The position numbers and the translations under genes were made by a program. From contig NZ_AP012331.1 of the NCBI RefSeq assembly GCF_001042635.1, forward strand, positions 1,488,001-1,552,000: DNA of 64,000 nucleotides, read 5' to 3'. Numbering within the stretch: the first letter of the stretch is position 1; each line of letters begins with the position of its first letter. Source of the DNA: Bifidobacterium scardovii JCM 12489 = DSM 13734. Lineage in GTDB: Bacteria; Actinomycetota; Actinomycetes; Actinomycetales; Bifidobacteriaceae. Shown here one piece after another: positions 30,574-39,882 of the stretch. The notes beneath the pieces are model-generated. The model had not been told where the DNA came from, made no database searches, and saw only the letters and a list, made by a program, of their open reading frames with translations.

Positions 30574-31790
30574 GCTCCGCAACCGCAGCACCATCACAGA
30601 AGAAGGATGAAGCGAACGGCCTGCTGGCCACCATCGCCAACAACGCCCGCCAGTACGGCATCGTCGGCGCGCTGCTCGTCATCGTCGCCGTGTTCGAGGT
30701 CCTCACCGGCGGCGTGCTGCTCAAACCGAACAGCTTCGTCTCGCTCATCCAGCAGAACGCGTACGTGATCATCCTCGCCATCGGCATGGTGATGGTCATC
30801 ATCGCCACGCACATCGACCTGTCCGTCGGCTCGCTGGTCGCCTTCATCGGCGGCGTGTGCGCGCTGCTCATGGAACGCCAGGGCATGAACTGGATGCTCG
30901 CCGTGGCCATCTCGCTGGTCGTCGGCCTGATCATCGGCGTGTGGCAGGGCTTCTGGGTCGCCTACGTCGGCATCCCCGGCTTCATCACCACGCTGGCCGG
31001 CATGCTCATCTTCCGCGGCCTGGCCACCGTCATCGTCGGCGAGTCCGTGCCGATCACCTCCAATGCGTTCCGCGGCATCGCCCGCGACTACGTGCCCAGC
31101 ATCCTCGGGTTCTGGGGGCCCTTCGACGGCCTGACCATCGTCGTCGGCCTGCTGTGCATCGCCGGGTTCGCCTTCAGCCAGCTGCGCAAGCGCAAGCGCG
31201 TCGAGAAGGTCGGCCTGGTGCCCGAGCCGATGACGCTGACCGTCCTCAAGATCGTCATCGCCGCGGTCGTGATTGCGTTCGTCACCTACCTGCTCGCCTC
31301 CTCGGGCAACGCGGACCAGGGCGGCATCCCGATCATGCTCGTCATCGTCGGCGTGCTCGTGTTCGTGTACAACTTCATCCTGACCAAGACCGTGTTCGGC
31401 CGCCACGTGTACGCGGTCGGCGGCAACCGCAAGGCCGCCATCCTGTCTGGCATCAACACCAAGCGCGTCGACTTCACGCTCTTCGTGCACATGGGCTTCC
31501 TGTCGGCCGTCGCCGCGGTCTGCATGCTCTCGCGCCTGGCCTCCGCCACCGCGCAGGCCGGCATGGAGTTCGAGATGGACGCCATCGCCGCCTGCTTCAT
31601 CGGCGGCACCGCCGTCACTGGCGGCATCGGCACCATCCCGGGCGCCGTGGTCGGCGCGTTCGTGATGGGCGTGATCAACCAGGGCCTGTCGATCATGGGC
31701 GTCGACACCGCGGTGGTCAAGACCATTAAGGGCCTGGTGCTCCTGCTCGCCGTCGCCGTGGACATCATGTCCAAGCGCAAGAAGAGCTGA
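30570..31790 (+). CDS. Sugar ABC transporter permease
   Basis: A 406-residue membrane protein of the XylH/RbsC/ChvE-partner class, with about 10-12 hydrophobic segments and the family block GGTAVTGGIGTIPGAVVGAFVMG, split here as GGTAVTGGIG and GTIPGAVVGA. The start overlaps the ATPase stop and has a GGGAGGT ribosome site. A strong hairpin after the gene closes the operon. Confidence 0.92.
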   Translation: MSSATAAPSQKKDEANGLLATIANNARQYGIVGALLVIVAVFEVLTGGVLLKPNSFVSLIQQNAYVIILAIGMVMVIIATHIDLSVGSLVAFIGGVCALLMERQGMNWMLAVAISLVVGLIIGVWQGFWVAYVGIPGFITTLAGMLIFRGLATVIVGESVPITSNAFRGIARDYVPSILGFWGPFDGLTIVVGLLCIAGFAFSQLRKRKRVEKVGLVPEPMTLTVLKIVIAAVVIAFVTYLLASSGNADQGGIPIMLVIVGVLVFVYNFILTKTVFGRHVYAVGGNRKAAILSGINTKRVDFTLFVHMGFLSAVAAVCMLSRLASATAQAGMEFEMDAIAACFIGGTAVTGGIGTIPGAVVGAFVMGVINQGLSIMGVDTAVVKTIKGLVLLLAVAVDIMSKRKKS

Positions 31791-31817
31791 CCCCACCCCG
31801 TCAATCTCGGCCATCGT

Positions 31818-31857
31818 GCGGCCCCGGGCGCTTCCCGCGAAGCGCGCCCGGGGCCGC
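31818..31857 (+). terminator. Operon terminator
   Basis: GCGGCCCCGGGCGC and GCGCCCGGGGCCGC arms form a stem around a TTCCCGCGAAGC-type loop, 28 bases after the permease stop. There is no clear T-run. Confidence 0.7.
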
Positions 31858-31898
31858 ATGCTACCGATATCCTTTATCCCGATACTGGGGGGAAACGC

Positions 31899-32168
31899 AT
31901 GAATATGGAATTCAACACGCGCACGAGGGCCCGGCTGTACGCCCTCACCTGCCTCGCCTGCCTGGCCTGGCTCGTGCAGACCGTGGTGCAGTCGTACGGC
32001 GACGGCACGCTCCTGACCTGGCCGACGGCCATCCTCGCTCTCTGCCTGATCGTCGTGGTCGGGTACACCGGGTACAACGCGGTGGCCGGGTGGAACGCCG
32101 GCGACGGGGACGGCGATGGCGCCGGTGAGGGCAGTGGCGGCGACGGGGACGGGACGCCGGCCCGGTAG
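31899..32168 (+). CDS. Small two-helix membrane protein
   Basis: An 89-residue protein with two hydrophobic segments (about 13-31 and 40-62) and a Gly/Asp-rich tail with a repeating GDGDG pattern. The ATG at 31899 (or 31905) follows a GGGGGGAAA purine run. I do not recognise the family. It lies between the sugar operon terminator and glnE, and no functional link is apparent. Confidence 0.6.
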   Translation: MNMEFNTRTRARLYALTCLACLAWLVQTVVQSYGDGTLLTWPTAILALCLIVVVGYTGYNAVAGWNAGDGDGDGAGEGSGGDGDGTPAR

Positions 32169-32297
32169 CGGGGCCTTCGACGCTATCCCCGCAACGTCGC
32201 CCGTGGTTCGGCATCGCGGCCGCATGGTGTCGCATATATGCCGCGTATATGCCGCGATGCGTGGTTCGCGGCGCGGATGGCATGTACATTGGAAGAT

Positions 32298-35200
32298 ATG
32301 GAAACCACGCGAGAATTCAACGTAGGCGCACGCGACCTGATCCATGCGGGGCTGCAGGATCTGGACGGCGCCCGCACGCAGTTCGCCAGGCTGGCCGCCG
32401 ACGGGATGGACGAGGACCGGCTGAGGGCCCTGCTGGCCGCGCTGCAGAAGGCATGCGACCCGGACGTGGCGCTGAGCAACCTGGTCGACATCATCAACGC
32501 GCTGATCAGCCAGGGGCGCTCGCTCGGCGAGGTGCTGCCCGACGACCGCGCGTTCGCCCAACTGGTCGCGGTGCTCGGCGTGTCCGACGCGATGGGCAAG
32601 TTCATGCGCTTCCGCATCGACCTGGTCGAGGCGGCGGCCATCGACGGCTGCGACTCGCACCTGTTCAACCACGACCAGCGCAGGGCGCACGTGCTCGGCG
32701 CGGTCGGCGCCGACCCGGCCGACCACCGCGCGCCGACGGCGACCAAGCCCCTGGCCGAGGCCACCACCGCGCTGCGGCGCACCTACCGTAAGCAGCTGGC
32801 GGCGATCATCGCGCAGGACACCATGGCCGACGACCCGGTCGCGTTGCAGCCGCGCATCAGCGAGGAGCTCTCCGACCTGGCCGACGCGGCGCTCGAGGGC
32901 GCGCTGGCCATCGCCCGCAACGAGACCGAGGGCAGCGAGCACGTGCGCTTCTCGATCATCGGCATGGGCAAGCTCGGCGCCCGCGAGCTCAACTACGTCT
33001 CCGACGTGGACCTCATCTACGTGGTCGAACCGGCCGACGGCGATATCGACGGGCAGCGGCTGACGCGCGTCGGCACGAAGATGGGCACGCTCCTGCAGCG
33101 CGTCTGCCAGTCCGTGATCATGGGCGTCGCCGAACCGGCCCTGTGGCAGATCGACGGCGGGCTGCGCCCCGAAGGCAAGGACGGCCCGCTCGTGCGCACG
33201 CTCGACTCCCACCGCGGCTACTACGAGCAGTGGGCGGAGAACTGGGAGTTCCAGGCGCTGCTCAAGGCGCGCCCGGTCGCCGGCGACGAGGACCTCGGCG
33301 CCGCGTACATGGCCATGACCCGGCCGCTCGTCTGGAGCGCCTCGAAACGCGACAACTTCGTCTATGACTGCCAGAAGATGCGCCGGCGCGTCGAGGACCT
33401 CATCGCCGCGCCCCTCAAGGACCGGGAGATCAAGCTCGGCAGGGGAGGCCTGCGCGACGTGGAATTCACCGTGCAGATGCTCCAGCTCGTCCACGGGCGC
33501 ACCGACGAGGCGCTGCGCACCAGGGCCACGCTCGAATCCCTGCAGCGCCTGTCCGACGGCGGGTACGTCTCGCGCAGCCAGGCGGCCAGACTCGCATGGG
33601 ACTACCGCTTCGAACGCGTGCTCGAACACCGCCAGCAGATGTGGGCGCTCAAGCGCACCCACCTGTTCCCCGATCTGGGCGGCGACGCGAACCTCGGCGG
33701 CCTCGACCGCAAACGCGCCGTCGACGTCGAGCTGCTCAACCAGAACCCCGAACTGCGCCGGCTCGCGCGCGCGTTCGGCATGCACCCCGAAGCGCTCGTC
33801 AACAAGTACGACGAGACGCGCCGCGAGGTGCGCCGCCTGCACATGGACATCTATTACCGGCCGATGCTGCCGATCACGGCCTCCGCCGACGGTGACGGCA
33901 TCGAACTGAGCCAGCAGGCCGCGCAGGAGCGCTTCGAATCCATCGGGTTCGAGGACCCGCAGGCCGCGATCCGGCACGTGCACGCGCTGACCGCCGGCAT
34001 CTCGCGCGCCTCGAAGATCAACCGCATCCTGCTGCCGGCCGTGCTCCAATGGCTCGGCCAGGGGCAGAACCCCGACATGGGGCTGCTGGGCTGGCGCCGG
34101 CTCGAGGAGCACTTCGGCACGGACAGCGAATACCTCGGTTTCCTGCGCGACTCGACCTCCGCGGCGCAGCGTCTGTGTCACATCCTGTCGAATTCGCGCT
34201 TCCTCGGCGACGCGCTGGGCAAATCCGTCGAATCGGTGACCTGGCTCGGCAACGACGGCCAGCTGCGCGCCAGATCCCGCGAGAGCCTCGACGTGCAATG
34301 CGCCTCCTCGCTGAGCCGCAACGCCGGCAACATCAACGATTTCGCGACGTCGATGCGCGCGATGCGCCGGCACGAGATCGAGCGCATCGGCCTGGCCTGG
34401 ATGAGCGGCGTGATGAACGACGCCGATTCGCTGCGCGGCATGACCGACGTGTACGACGCGGTCATCGACGCGTCGCTGCGCTGGGCGATCGCCGACCAAT
34501 GCGCGCAGACCGGCGCGGACCGGGCGCCCGTCGACATCGCGGTGATCGCGATGGGCCGCTACGGCGGCCGCGAGGTCAACTTCAGCTCGGACGCGGACGT
34601 GATCCTCGTCTACCAGCCGGTCGGCGGCGACGGGTCCTCGGACGCGGACGACGGCGAGGCCTGCAACCGCTTCGCCCGCAAGACTGTGGAGTCGCTGCGC
34701 CAGATCCTGCAGGGGCCGACCACGCTCGAACCGAAGATCGAACTCGACCTGGACCTGCGGCCCGAAGGCAAGAACGGCCCGCTGGTGCGCTCCTACGACT
34801 CGTGCCGCGAATACTACGCGTCATGGGCGAGCACATGGGAGCACCAGGCGCTGCTGCGCGCGCGGTACGCGGCCGGCAGTCGGGCGCTCGCCGACGACTT
34901 CCTGCGCGACATCGCCGACCCGCTGCGCTACCCGGCGCAGGACCTGACCGAAGCGCAGCTGGGGGAGATCCGCAAACTCAAGGCGCGCATGGAGGCCGAG
35001 CGCCTGCCGCGCGGCGTGCGGCGCGAGCGGCACCTCAAACTCGGCAAGGGCGGCCTGTCCGACGTGGAGTGGACCGTGCAGCTGCTGCAGCTGCGCCATG
35101 CCGGCGACCACGCCGCGCTGCGGCTCAACTCCACGCTGGAGACGCTGGACGAGCTGGAGCGGATGAAGTGCATCGACGCGGCCGACGCGATCGTGCTGCG

Positions 35201-35420
35201 CAAGGCGTGGCGCATGTGCACGGCGGCCCGCAACGGCAACTACCTGTGGAACGGGCGCGTGTCCCAGGCCGACATCCTGCCCGACGACATCTATTCGCTC
35301 GGCGGCATCGCCGTCTACCTCGGCTATGACGCGCACCGCGGGCAGCACTTCGAGAACGACCTGCTCGGCGCCATGCGCAAGGCCCGCGACGTGGCCGAAC
35401 GCCTGTTCTACGGGCGCTGA
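32298..35420 (+). CDS. glnE: Glutamine synthetase adenylyltransferase / deadenylase
   Basis: A 1040-residue bifunctional enzyme that adenylylates (inactivates) and de-adenylylates glutamine synthetase in response to nitrogen state. There are two nucleotidyltransferase domains: the N-terminal one has GMGKLGARELNYVSDVDL with D236 and D238; the C-terminal one has AMGRYGGREVNFSSDADV with D765 and D767. Each is followed by a GlnD-type helical domain (LGRGGLRDVEFTVQMLQLV; LGKGGLSDVEWTVQLLQL). Length matches the actinobacterial family. The ATG at 32298 follows a weak GGAAG. A long antisense frame through this gene is a GC artefact. Confidence 0.95.
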   Translation: METTREFNVGARDLIHAGLQDLDGARTQFARLAADGMDEDRLRALLAALQKACDPDVALSNLVDIINALISQGRSLGEVLPDDRAFAQLVAVLGVSDAMGKFMRFRIDLVEAAAIDGCDSHLFNHDQRRAHVLGAVGADPADHRAPTATKPLAEATTALRRTYRKQLAAIIAQDTMADDPVALQPRISEELSDLADAALEGALAIARNETEGSEHVRFSIIGMGKLGARELNYVSDVDLIYVVEPADGDIDGQRLTRVGTKMGTLLQRVCQSVIMGVAEPALWQIDGGLRPEGKDGPLVRTLDSHRGYYEQWAENWEFQALLKARPVAGDEDLGAAYMAMTRPLVWSASKRDNFVYDCQKMRRRVEDLIAAPLKDREIKLGRGGLRDVEFTVQMLQLVHGRTDEALRTRATLESLQRLSDGGYVSRSQAARLAWDYRFERVLEHRQQMWALKRTHLFPDLGGDANLGGLDRKRAVDVELLNQNPELRRLARAFGMHPEALVNKYDETRREVRRLHMDIYYRPMLPITASADGDGIELSQQAAQERFESIGFEDPQAAIRHVHALTAGISRASKINRILLPAVLQWLGQGQNPDMGLLGWRRLEEHFGTDSEYLGFLRDSTSAAQRLCHILSNSRFLGDALGKSVESVTWLGNDGQLRARSRESLDVQCASSLSRNAGNINDFATSMRAMRRHEIERIGLAWMSGVMNDADSLRGMTDVYDAVIDASLRWAIADQCAQTGADRAPVDIAVIAMGRYGGREVNFSSDADVILVYQPVGGDGSSDADDGEACNRFARKTVESLRQILQGPTTLEPKIELDLDLRPEGKNGPLVRSYDSCREYYASWASTWEHQALLRARYAAGSRALADDFLRDIADPLRYPAQDLTEAQLGEIRKLKARMEAERLPRGVRRERHLKLGKGGLSDVEWTVQLLQLRHAGDHAALRLNSTLETLDELERMKCIDAADAIVLRKAWRMCTAARNGNYLWNGRVSQADILPDDIYSLGGIAVYLGYDAHRGQHFENDLLGAMRKARDVAERLFYGR

Positions 35421-35767
35421 ACGACCTCGGGGAGAGGACCGAACGGTCCCGGCCCTCTCCCCAAGGGGCCCTGAGGGGCAACCGGGGCCGTCTTCGAGAC
35501 GGAATTGAGTCCCAACCGCGAGTTGTCGGTGCGCGGGTGAGTAGAGAAAACGCTTTTCCATGGGGGAAATACGCGGTTGTAACGTTCCAAAAGCCGTATG
35601 CCCGGAGACCGCGCACCGACAACTCGCGATTGCCGCGCATCGGCGGGCCGCACAGGCGGGTGAACGCACGGTGACGCGCGGGTGTCGCGCGAAACCGCAA
35701 AACGGTCTATAGTCGGATAGGTCACATCAGTGGCCACCTTGTCCGCTTCACGCATGAAAGGTGAGCC
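35421..35767 (+). other. glnE-pyrB spacer
   Basis: This stretch holds a partial REP-like sequence (about 35431-35480), the palindromic element at 35517-35628, and the pyr promoter region. A TATAGT at 35708-35713 may be the -10 box of pyrB, with a poor -35. No PyrR-type attenuator or leader peptide is evident. Confidence 0.55.
35517..35628. repeat. 112-bp palindromic element, copy 1 (MITE-like)
   Basis: Perfect 20-bp terminal inverted repeats, CGCGAGTTGTCGGTGCGCGG (35517-35536) and its complement (35609-35628), enclose about 72 bp. The centre contains AACGTTCCAA (35581-35590). A second copy lies at 62778-62885 with a similar centre. No ORF is inside. Confidence 0.8.
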
Positions 35768-36763
35768 GTGTCTTCTGAACATGCCCCGGTGGAGACGCCG
35801 ATGGTCGGTAAAAGCGTTATCACACTGGATGATCTTTCCATCCCCCAGATTCGAGAGCTGCTGCACAAGGCGCAGTACATCGATTCTCATCGCAAAGACG
35901 TGGCGCACACCTGCGACGGCAGGGTGCTGGCCACGCTTTTTTATGAGCCGAGCACGCGCACGCGCCTGAGCTTCGAGACGGCCATGCTGCGTCTGGGCGG
36001 CAAGGTGATCGGCTTCGCCGGCGCGCAGCTGAGCTCCGCCTCCAAGGGCGAATCCATCGCCGACACGCTCAAGACCGTGTCGAACTACGTCGACGTGGTC
36101 GCGATGCGCCACCCGAAGGAGGGTGCCGCGCTGGTGGCGTCACGCGCCGCGTCGGTGCCGGTCATCAACGCCGGCGACGGCGGCCACATGCACCCCACGC
36201 AGACGCTCGCCGACCTCGCCACGCTGCAGTCGCGCTTCGGCCGCGTCACCGACCTGACCGTCGGCCTGTGCGGCGACCTGACCTTCGGGCGCACCGTGCA
36301 CTCGCTCATCGAGACGCTGTGCCGTTTCGGCAATGTGCGTTTCGTGCTCATCAGCCCCGACGAGCTCAAGACCCCGCAGTACGTGCTCGACCGCATCAAC
36401 GCCACCGAGACCTGCTCCTACACCGAATGCCGCGACCTGGTGTCGGTGATCGGCGACCTCGACGTGCTGTACATGACCCGAGTGCAGCAGGAGCGCTTCT
36501 TCAACGAGGACGACTATCTGCGCCTGCGCGATACGTACATCCTCGACGAGGACAAGCTCAGCCACGCGAAGCCGACCATGGCCGTGCTGCACCCGCTGCC
36601 GCGCGTCAACGAGATCGCCGTCGAGGTCGACGACGACCCGCGCGCCGCCTACTTCGAGCAGGTGAAGAACGGCATGCTCATGCGCATGGCGCTGGAAAGC
36701 TCGGTTGTGGGCGACGAACTGCCCGGATACGAACCGCTCAACCCCAAGGAGATGCAGGCCTGA
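35768..36763 (+). CDS. pyrB: Aspartate carbamoyltransferase catalytic subunit
   Basis: A 331-residue enzyme that makes carbamoyl-aspartate, the committed step of pyrimidine synthesis. The carbamoyl-phosphate site is FYEPSTRTRLSFE; the aspartate-binding domain has HPLPRVNEI. The GTG at 35768 has an AAAGGTGAG site; an internal ATG at 35801 is the alternative start. The stop overlaps the pyrI start by one base (TGATG), as expected for subunits of one complex. Confidence 0.96.
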   Translation: MSSEHAPVETPMVGKSVITLDDLSIPQIRELLHKAQYIDSHRKDVAHTCDGRVLATLFYEPSTRTRLSFETAMLRLGGKVIGFAGAQLSSASKGESIADTLKTVSNYVDVVAMRHPKEGAALVASRAASVPVINAGDGGHMHPTQTLADLATLQSRFGRVTDLTVGLCGDLTFGRTVHSLIETLCRFGNVRFVLISPDELKTPQYVLDRINATETCSYTECRDLVSVIGDLDVLYMTRVQQERFFNEDDYLRLRDTYILDEDKLSHAKPTMAVLHPLPRVNEIAVEVDDDPRAAYFEQVKNGMLMRMALESSVVGDELPGYEPLNPKEMQA

Positions 36764-37182
36764 TGGAAGTCACCAGCATTCAAAACGGCATCATCATCGA
36801 CCATGTGCCGGCCGGCACCGCGCTCAAGGTGCTCGAATACCTCAAAATCGACCCGTCCAAGACGCGCCTGGCGCTTATCATGAACGCGAGCAGCCACCTG
36901 TACGGCACGAAGGACATCATCAAGATCGAGAACGAGGAGGACGTCAACCTCGACGTGCTCGGCCTCGTGGCCCGGCAGGCGACGGTCGGCATCGTCCGCG
37001 GCGGCAGGATCGTCGAGAAGAAGAAGCCGACGCTGCCCGAGCATGTGGTCAACATCATCAAGTGCGTGAACCCGCGCTGCGTGACCACCACCGAGCGCGG
37101 CATCGACCAGATGTTCCATCTGGCGCATTCGCAGCGCCAGGAATACCGCTGCGACTACTGCGACGAGGAAGCCAAGTTCTAA
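36763..37182 (+). CDS. pyrI: Aspartate carbamoyltransferase regulatory subunit
   Basis: A 139-residue PyrI. It has an N-terminal allosteric nucleotide-binding domain (GTALKVLEYL, NASSHLYGTKD) and a C-terminal zinc ribbon with C101, C106, C130 and C133. It confers CTP/ATP control on PyrB. PyrI is widespread in enterobacteria and archaea but uncommon in Gram-positives, where bifidobacteria are known carriers. Confidence 0.95.
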   Translation: MEVTSIQNGIIIDHVPAGTALKVLEYLKIDPSKTRLALIMNASSHLYGTKDIIKIENEEDVNLDVLGLVARQATVGIVRGGRIVEKKKPTLPEHVVNIIKCVNPRCVTTTERGIDQMFHLAHSQRQEYRCDYCDEEAKF

Positions 37183-37192
37183 AGTCCCATCG

Positions 37193-37235
37193 GCCGGGCT
37201 CCGGCGCACCCCGCCAAGGGGCCGCCGGAGCCCGG
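37193..37235 (+). promoter_or_regulatory. Hairpin in the pyrI-pyrC spacer
   Basis: GCCGGGCTCCGGCG (37193-37206) pairs with CGCCGGAGCCCGGC (37222-37235), a perfect 14-bp stem. It may partly terminate transcription or stabilise the upstream message. Confidence 0.6.
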
Positions 37236-37298
37236 CCCGCATCGCCGCCGTCGGCCGGCGGCCGAGCATCATACGAATCCGAGCATAAGGAGCCACGC

Positions 37299-38726
37299 AT
37301 GCTGACCCTGCGCAACATCACGGTATGGGATACCGGCGAGACCATCGACCTGGTGATCCCCGACGCCGACGCGGCGCGCCTGTTCACCGAGGACGGCGCG
37401 GTCACCGACGGCGAATTCGACGCCACCGGGCTGACCATCGCGCCCGGATTCGAGGATCCGCACGTGCACTTCCGCGATCCCGGCCAGACCTACAAGGAGT
37501 CGATGCTCTCCGGCTGCCGCGCCTCCGCGTCGGGCGGCTACACGAACGTGCTGATCATGCCGAACACCGTCCCCGCGATGGACGGCGAGGCGGTCGAGGC
37601 CGGCCAGCCGGGCGCCGACGAGGTGCTCGGCGCCGGCTACGGCACGGTGATCGACTACCTGCAGCACTACGAGCGCGCCCACGGCACGGCGCTGCCCGTG
37701 CGCTACGACCTGTGCGTGTGCGCCTCCAAGGGGCGCGCCGGGGCCGAGGCGAGCGACCCGTCCAAGTGGCTGCGCTACCTGCCGAACCACGGAGACACGG
37801 GCAAGGACGAATACCAGCTCGCGCACCCGGTGACCGCGGTCAGCGACGACGGATCGGCCGTCACCGAAGGCATCCTCGACGACGTGCTGCGCAACGTCAA
37901 GGACTCCGGCCTGTATCTGATCGAGCACTGCGAGCACCACGACACGGGCGCGGTGAACGACGGCCCGGTGGCCCGCGAGCTCGGCGTGCCCGGAATACCC
38001 GAGGACACCGAGCTGAGGATCGTCGCCCGCGACATCGCCAAGGCCCGCGACACGGGCGTGCACGTGCACTTCCAGCACGTCAGCACGGCGATCAGCTTCG
38101 ACGCGATCCGCCAGGCCAAGGCGGAGGGGCTGCCCGTCACCTGCGAGACCGCGCCGCATTACCTCGCCCTGTGCGACGAGGACCTGCTGCGCTACGGCAC
38201 GCTCGCGAAGATGAACCCGCCGCTGCGTTCGGCCGCCGACCGCCAGGCCACGATCGCCGCGATCGCCGACGGCACCGTGGACCTGCTGGCCACCGACCAC
38301 GCCCCGCACACGCTCGAGGAGAAGAAGCTCGGCTTCCTCGAGGCGCCCAACGGCATCATCGGCCTGGAATGCGCGTACGCCGTATGCCACAAGGTGCTGG
38401 TCGACGGCGGTTACATCACCGACCGCCGGCTCATCGAGCTCATGTCGGTCGCGCCCTCGCGCCTGATGGGGCACCGCCCGACGGACGTGGCCGCGCTGCT
38501 CAACACCTCGTCCAAGTGCGCGCTGCGGCGCGTGTTGGACCTGGGCGCGGTGGAGCACCCCGACGGCGTGGACCTGGTGGTGCTCGACACCCGCGCCGAC
38601 TGGACCGTCGACCCCGAGCGGTTCCACTCCAAGGCGCGCAACACGCCGTTCGGCGGCTGGCGGGTGACCGGCCGGCCGCTGGCCACGATCATCGGCTCCA
38701 AGCTGGTGTTCAGCCGCATACGCTAG
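37299..38726 (+). CDS. pyrC: Dihydroorotase
   Basis: A 475-residue class-I-type dihydroorotase of the amidohydrolase superfamily, which cyclises carbamoyl-aspartate. The metal ligands H55 and H57 are in HVHFRDPG; later motifs are the second-shell ETAPHYL and the catalytic Asp in ATDHAPH. AAGGAG lies 5-6 bases before the ATG. The protein is about 40 residues longer than Bacillus PyrC, with an insertion around residues 105-170. Confidence 0.95.
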   Translation: MLTLRNITVWDTGETIDLVIPDADAARLFTEDGAVTDGEFDATGLTIAPGFEDPHVHFRDPGQTYKESMLSGCRASASGGYTNVLIMPNTVPAMDGEAVEAGQPGADEVLGAGYGTVIDYLQHYERAHGTALPVRYDLCVCASKGRAGAEASDPSKWLRYLPNHGDTGKDEYQLAHPVTAVSDDGSAVTEGILDDVLRNVKDSGLYLIEHCEHHDTGAVNDGPVARELGVPGIPEDTELRIVARDIAKARDTGVHVHFQHVSTAISFDAIRQAKAEGLPVTCETAPHYLALCDEDLLRYGTLAKMNPPLRSAADRQATIAAIADGTVDLLATDHAPHTLEEKKLGFLEAPNGIIGLECAYAVCHKVLVDGGYITDRRLIELMSVAPSRLMGHRPTDVAALLNTSSKCALRRVLDLGAVEHPDGVDLVVLDTRADWTVDPERFHSKARNTPFGGWRVTGRPLATIIGSKLVFSRIR

Positions 38727-38769
38727 TGGACTTGTCTGTTCCCAGGATTCGCAGGAAAGGAAAACACGC

Positions 38770-39735
38770 ATGGATCGTCTGATCGAAGCGATCGAAAACG
38801 CCCAGAACCCGAGCGTCGTCGGACTCGACCCGACCGAGGCGCTCGTGCCGCCGCAGGTCGTGGCCTCGTTCGCCGACGAGGTGCGCGACTCGGTCGAGGA
38901 CGAGAACGAGCTGCCGGCCGCGCAGCTGGCCGTCGCCTACTTCGAATTCAACCGGGCGATCATCGACGCGGTGGCCGACATCGTGCCCGCCGTCAAGCCG
39001 CAGATCGCCATGTACGAGGCGCTCGGTCCGGCCGGCATCGACGTGTACACGATGACCTGCGAATACGCGCAGCAGCAGGGGCTCTACGTGCTGGGCGACA
39101 TCAAACGCGGCGACATCGGTTCGACCGCCGCCGCCTACGCCGGCCACCTGAGCGGCGTAGGCGCGGGGGAGACGGCCTACGATCCGTGGCACGAGGACGC
39201 GGTCACCGTCAACCCGTACCTAGGCACCGACGGCATCACGCCGTTCGTGGACGCGGCCGCCGCGCACGACAAAGACGTCTTCGTGCTTGTGCGCACCTCG
39301 AATCCCTCCAGCAAGGAGCTGCAGGAGCTCGACCTGGCCGGCGGCGGCAAGCTGTACGAGCATGTGGCCGACCTGGTCGAGGGATGGGGGGAGCCCACGC
39401 GCGGCGAACGGGGCTACTCGCGCGTCGGCGCGGTGGTTGGCGCCACGCACCCCGAGGAGGGCGCCGCGCTGCGCGAACGCATGCCGCACACCTTCTTCCT
39501 AGTCCCCGGCTACGGCGCCCAGGGCGGCACGGCCGCCGGCGTGGCCGGCATGTTCGACAAGGACGGTTCCGGCGCCATCGTCAATTCGTCGCGCGGCATC
39601 ATCGGCGCGTGGAAGAAGACCGGCGCCTGGAACGAGTCCATGAGCGCCGATCAGGCGCTGGACCTGGTCGCCTCCGCCGCCCGCGACGCGGCGGCCGACA
39701 TGCGCGACGACCTGCGCGTCAGCGTGTACCGCTGA
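38770..39735 (+). CDS. pyrF: Orotidine 5'-phosphate decarboxylase, long (type 2)
   Basis: A 321-residue OMP decarboxylase of the longer actinobacterial/myxobacterial type 2 family. It shows VGLDPT, a substrate lysine region AVKPQIAMYEALG, and the catalytic block GDIKRGDIGSTA with Asp-Lys-x-x-Asp geometry. It converts OMP to UMP. AGGAAAGG precedes the ATG. It is 43 bases after pyrC and the last gene before a strong hairpin. Confidence 0.95.
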   Translation: MDRLIEAIENAQNPSVVGLDPTEALVPPQVVASFADEVRDSVEDENELPAAQLAVAYFEFNRAIIDAVADIVPAVKPQIAMYEALGPAGIDVYTMTCEYAQQQGLYVLGDIKRGDIGSTAAAYAGHLSGVGAGETAYDPWHEDAVTVNPYLGTDGITPFVDAAAAHDKDVFVLVRTSNPSSKELQELDLAGGGKLYEHVADLVEGWGEPTRGERGYSRVGAVVGATHPEEGAALRERMPHTFFLVPGYGAQGGTAAGVAGMFDKDGSGAIVNSSRGIIGAWKKTGAWNESMSADQALDLVASAARDAAADMRDDLRVSVYR

Positions 39736-39748
39736 CGGCAGCCATGGC

Positions 39749-39789
39749 ACGGCCCCGCCGCTCCCGATAACGGGGGACGGCGGGGCCGT
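39749..39789 (+). terminator. Hairpin between pyrF and pyrK
   Basis: ACGGCCCCGCCG (39749-39760) pairs with CGGCGGGGCCGT (39778-39789), a perfect 12-bp stem, about 14 bases after pyrF. With the 147-base gap this suggests pyrBICF and pyrKDE may be separately tunable units. Confidence 0.65.
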
Positions 39790-39882
39790 TCGCGGCGACT
39801 CGCGGGACGAATGGGCCTCGATCCGCCGGGGATGGCGTAATCTTGAATACGGTGCTGATTGTTCATGTGTAAGAGGAGAGTA

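Noticed and set aside
27598..30597. A 999-codon minus-strand ORF opposite the sugar-binding protein and ATPase
   Set aside because: Same shadow effect, and it covers the well-formed promoter of the opposite operon.
30594..34499. A 1301-codon minus-strand ORF opposite the sugar permease and glnE
   Set aside because: Antisense to genes with clear family motifs; low-complexity composition and no recognisable domain.
35714..35767. Leader-peptide or PyrR attenuator before pyrB
   Set aside because: No T-rich pause, no PyrR anti-antiterminator consensus and no short leader ORF with a pyrimidine-sensitive terminator were seen.
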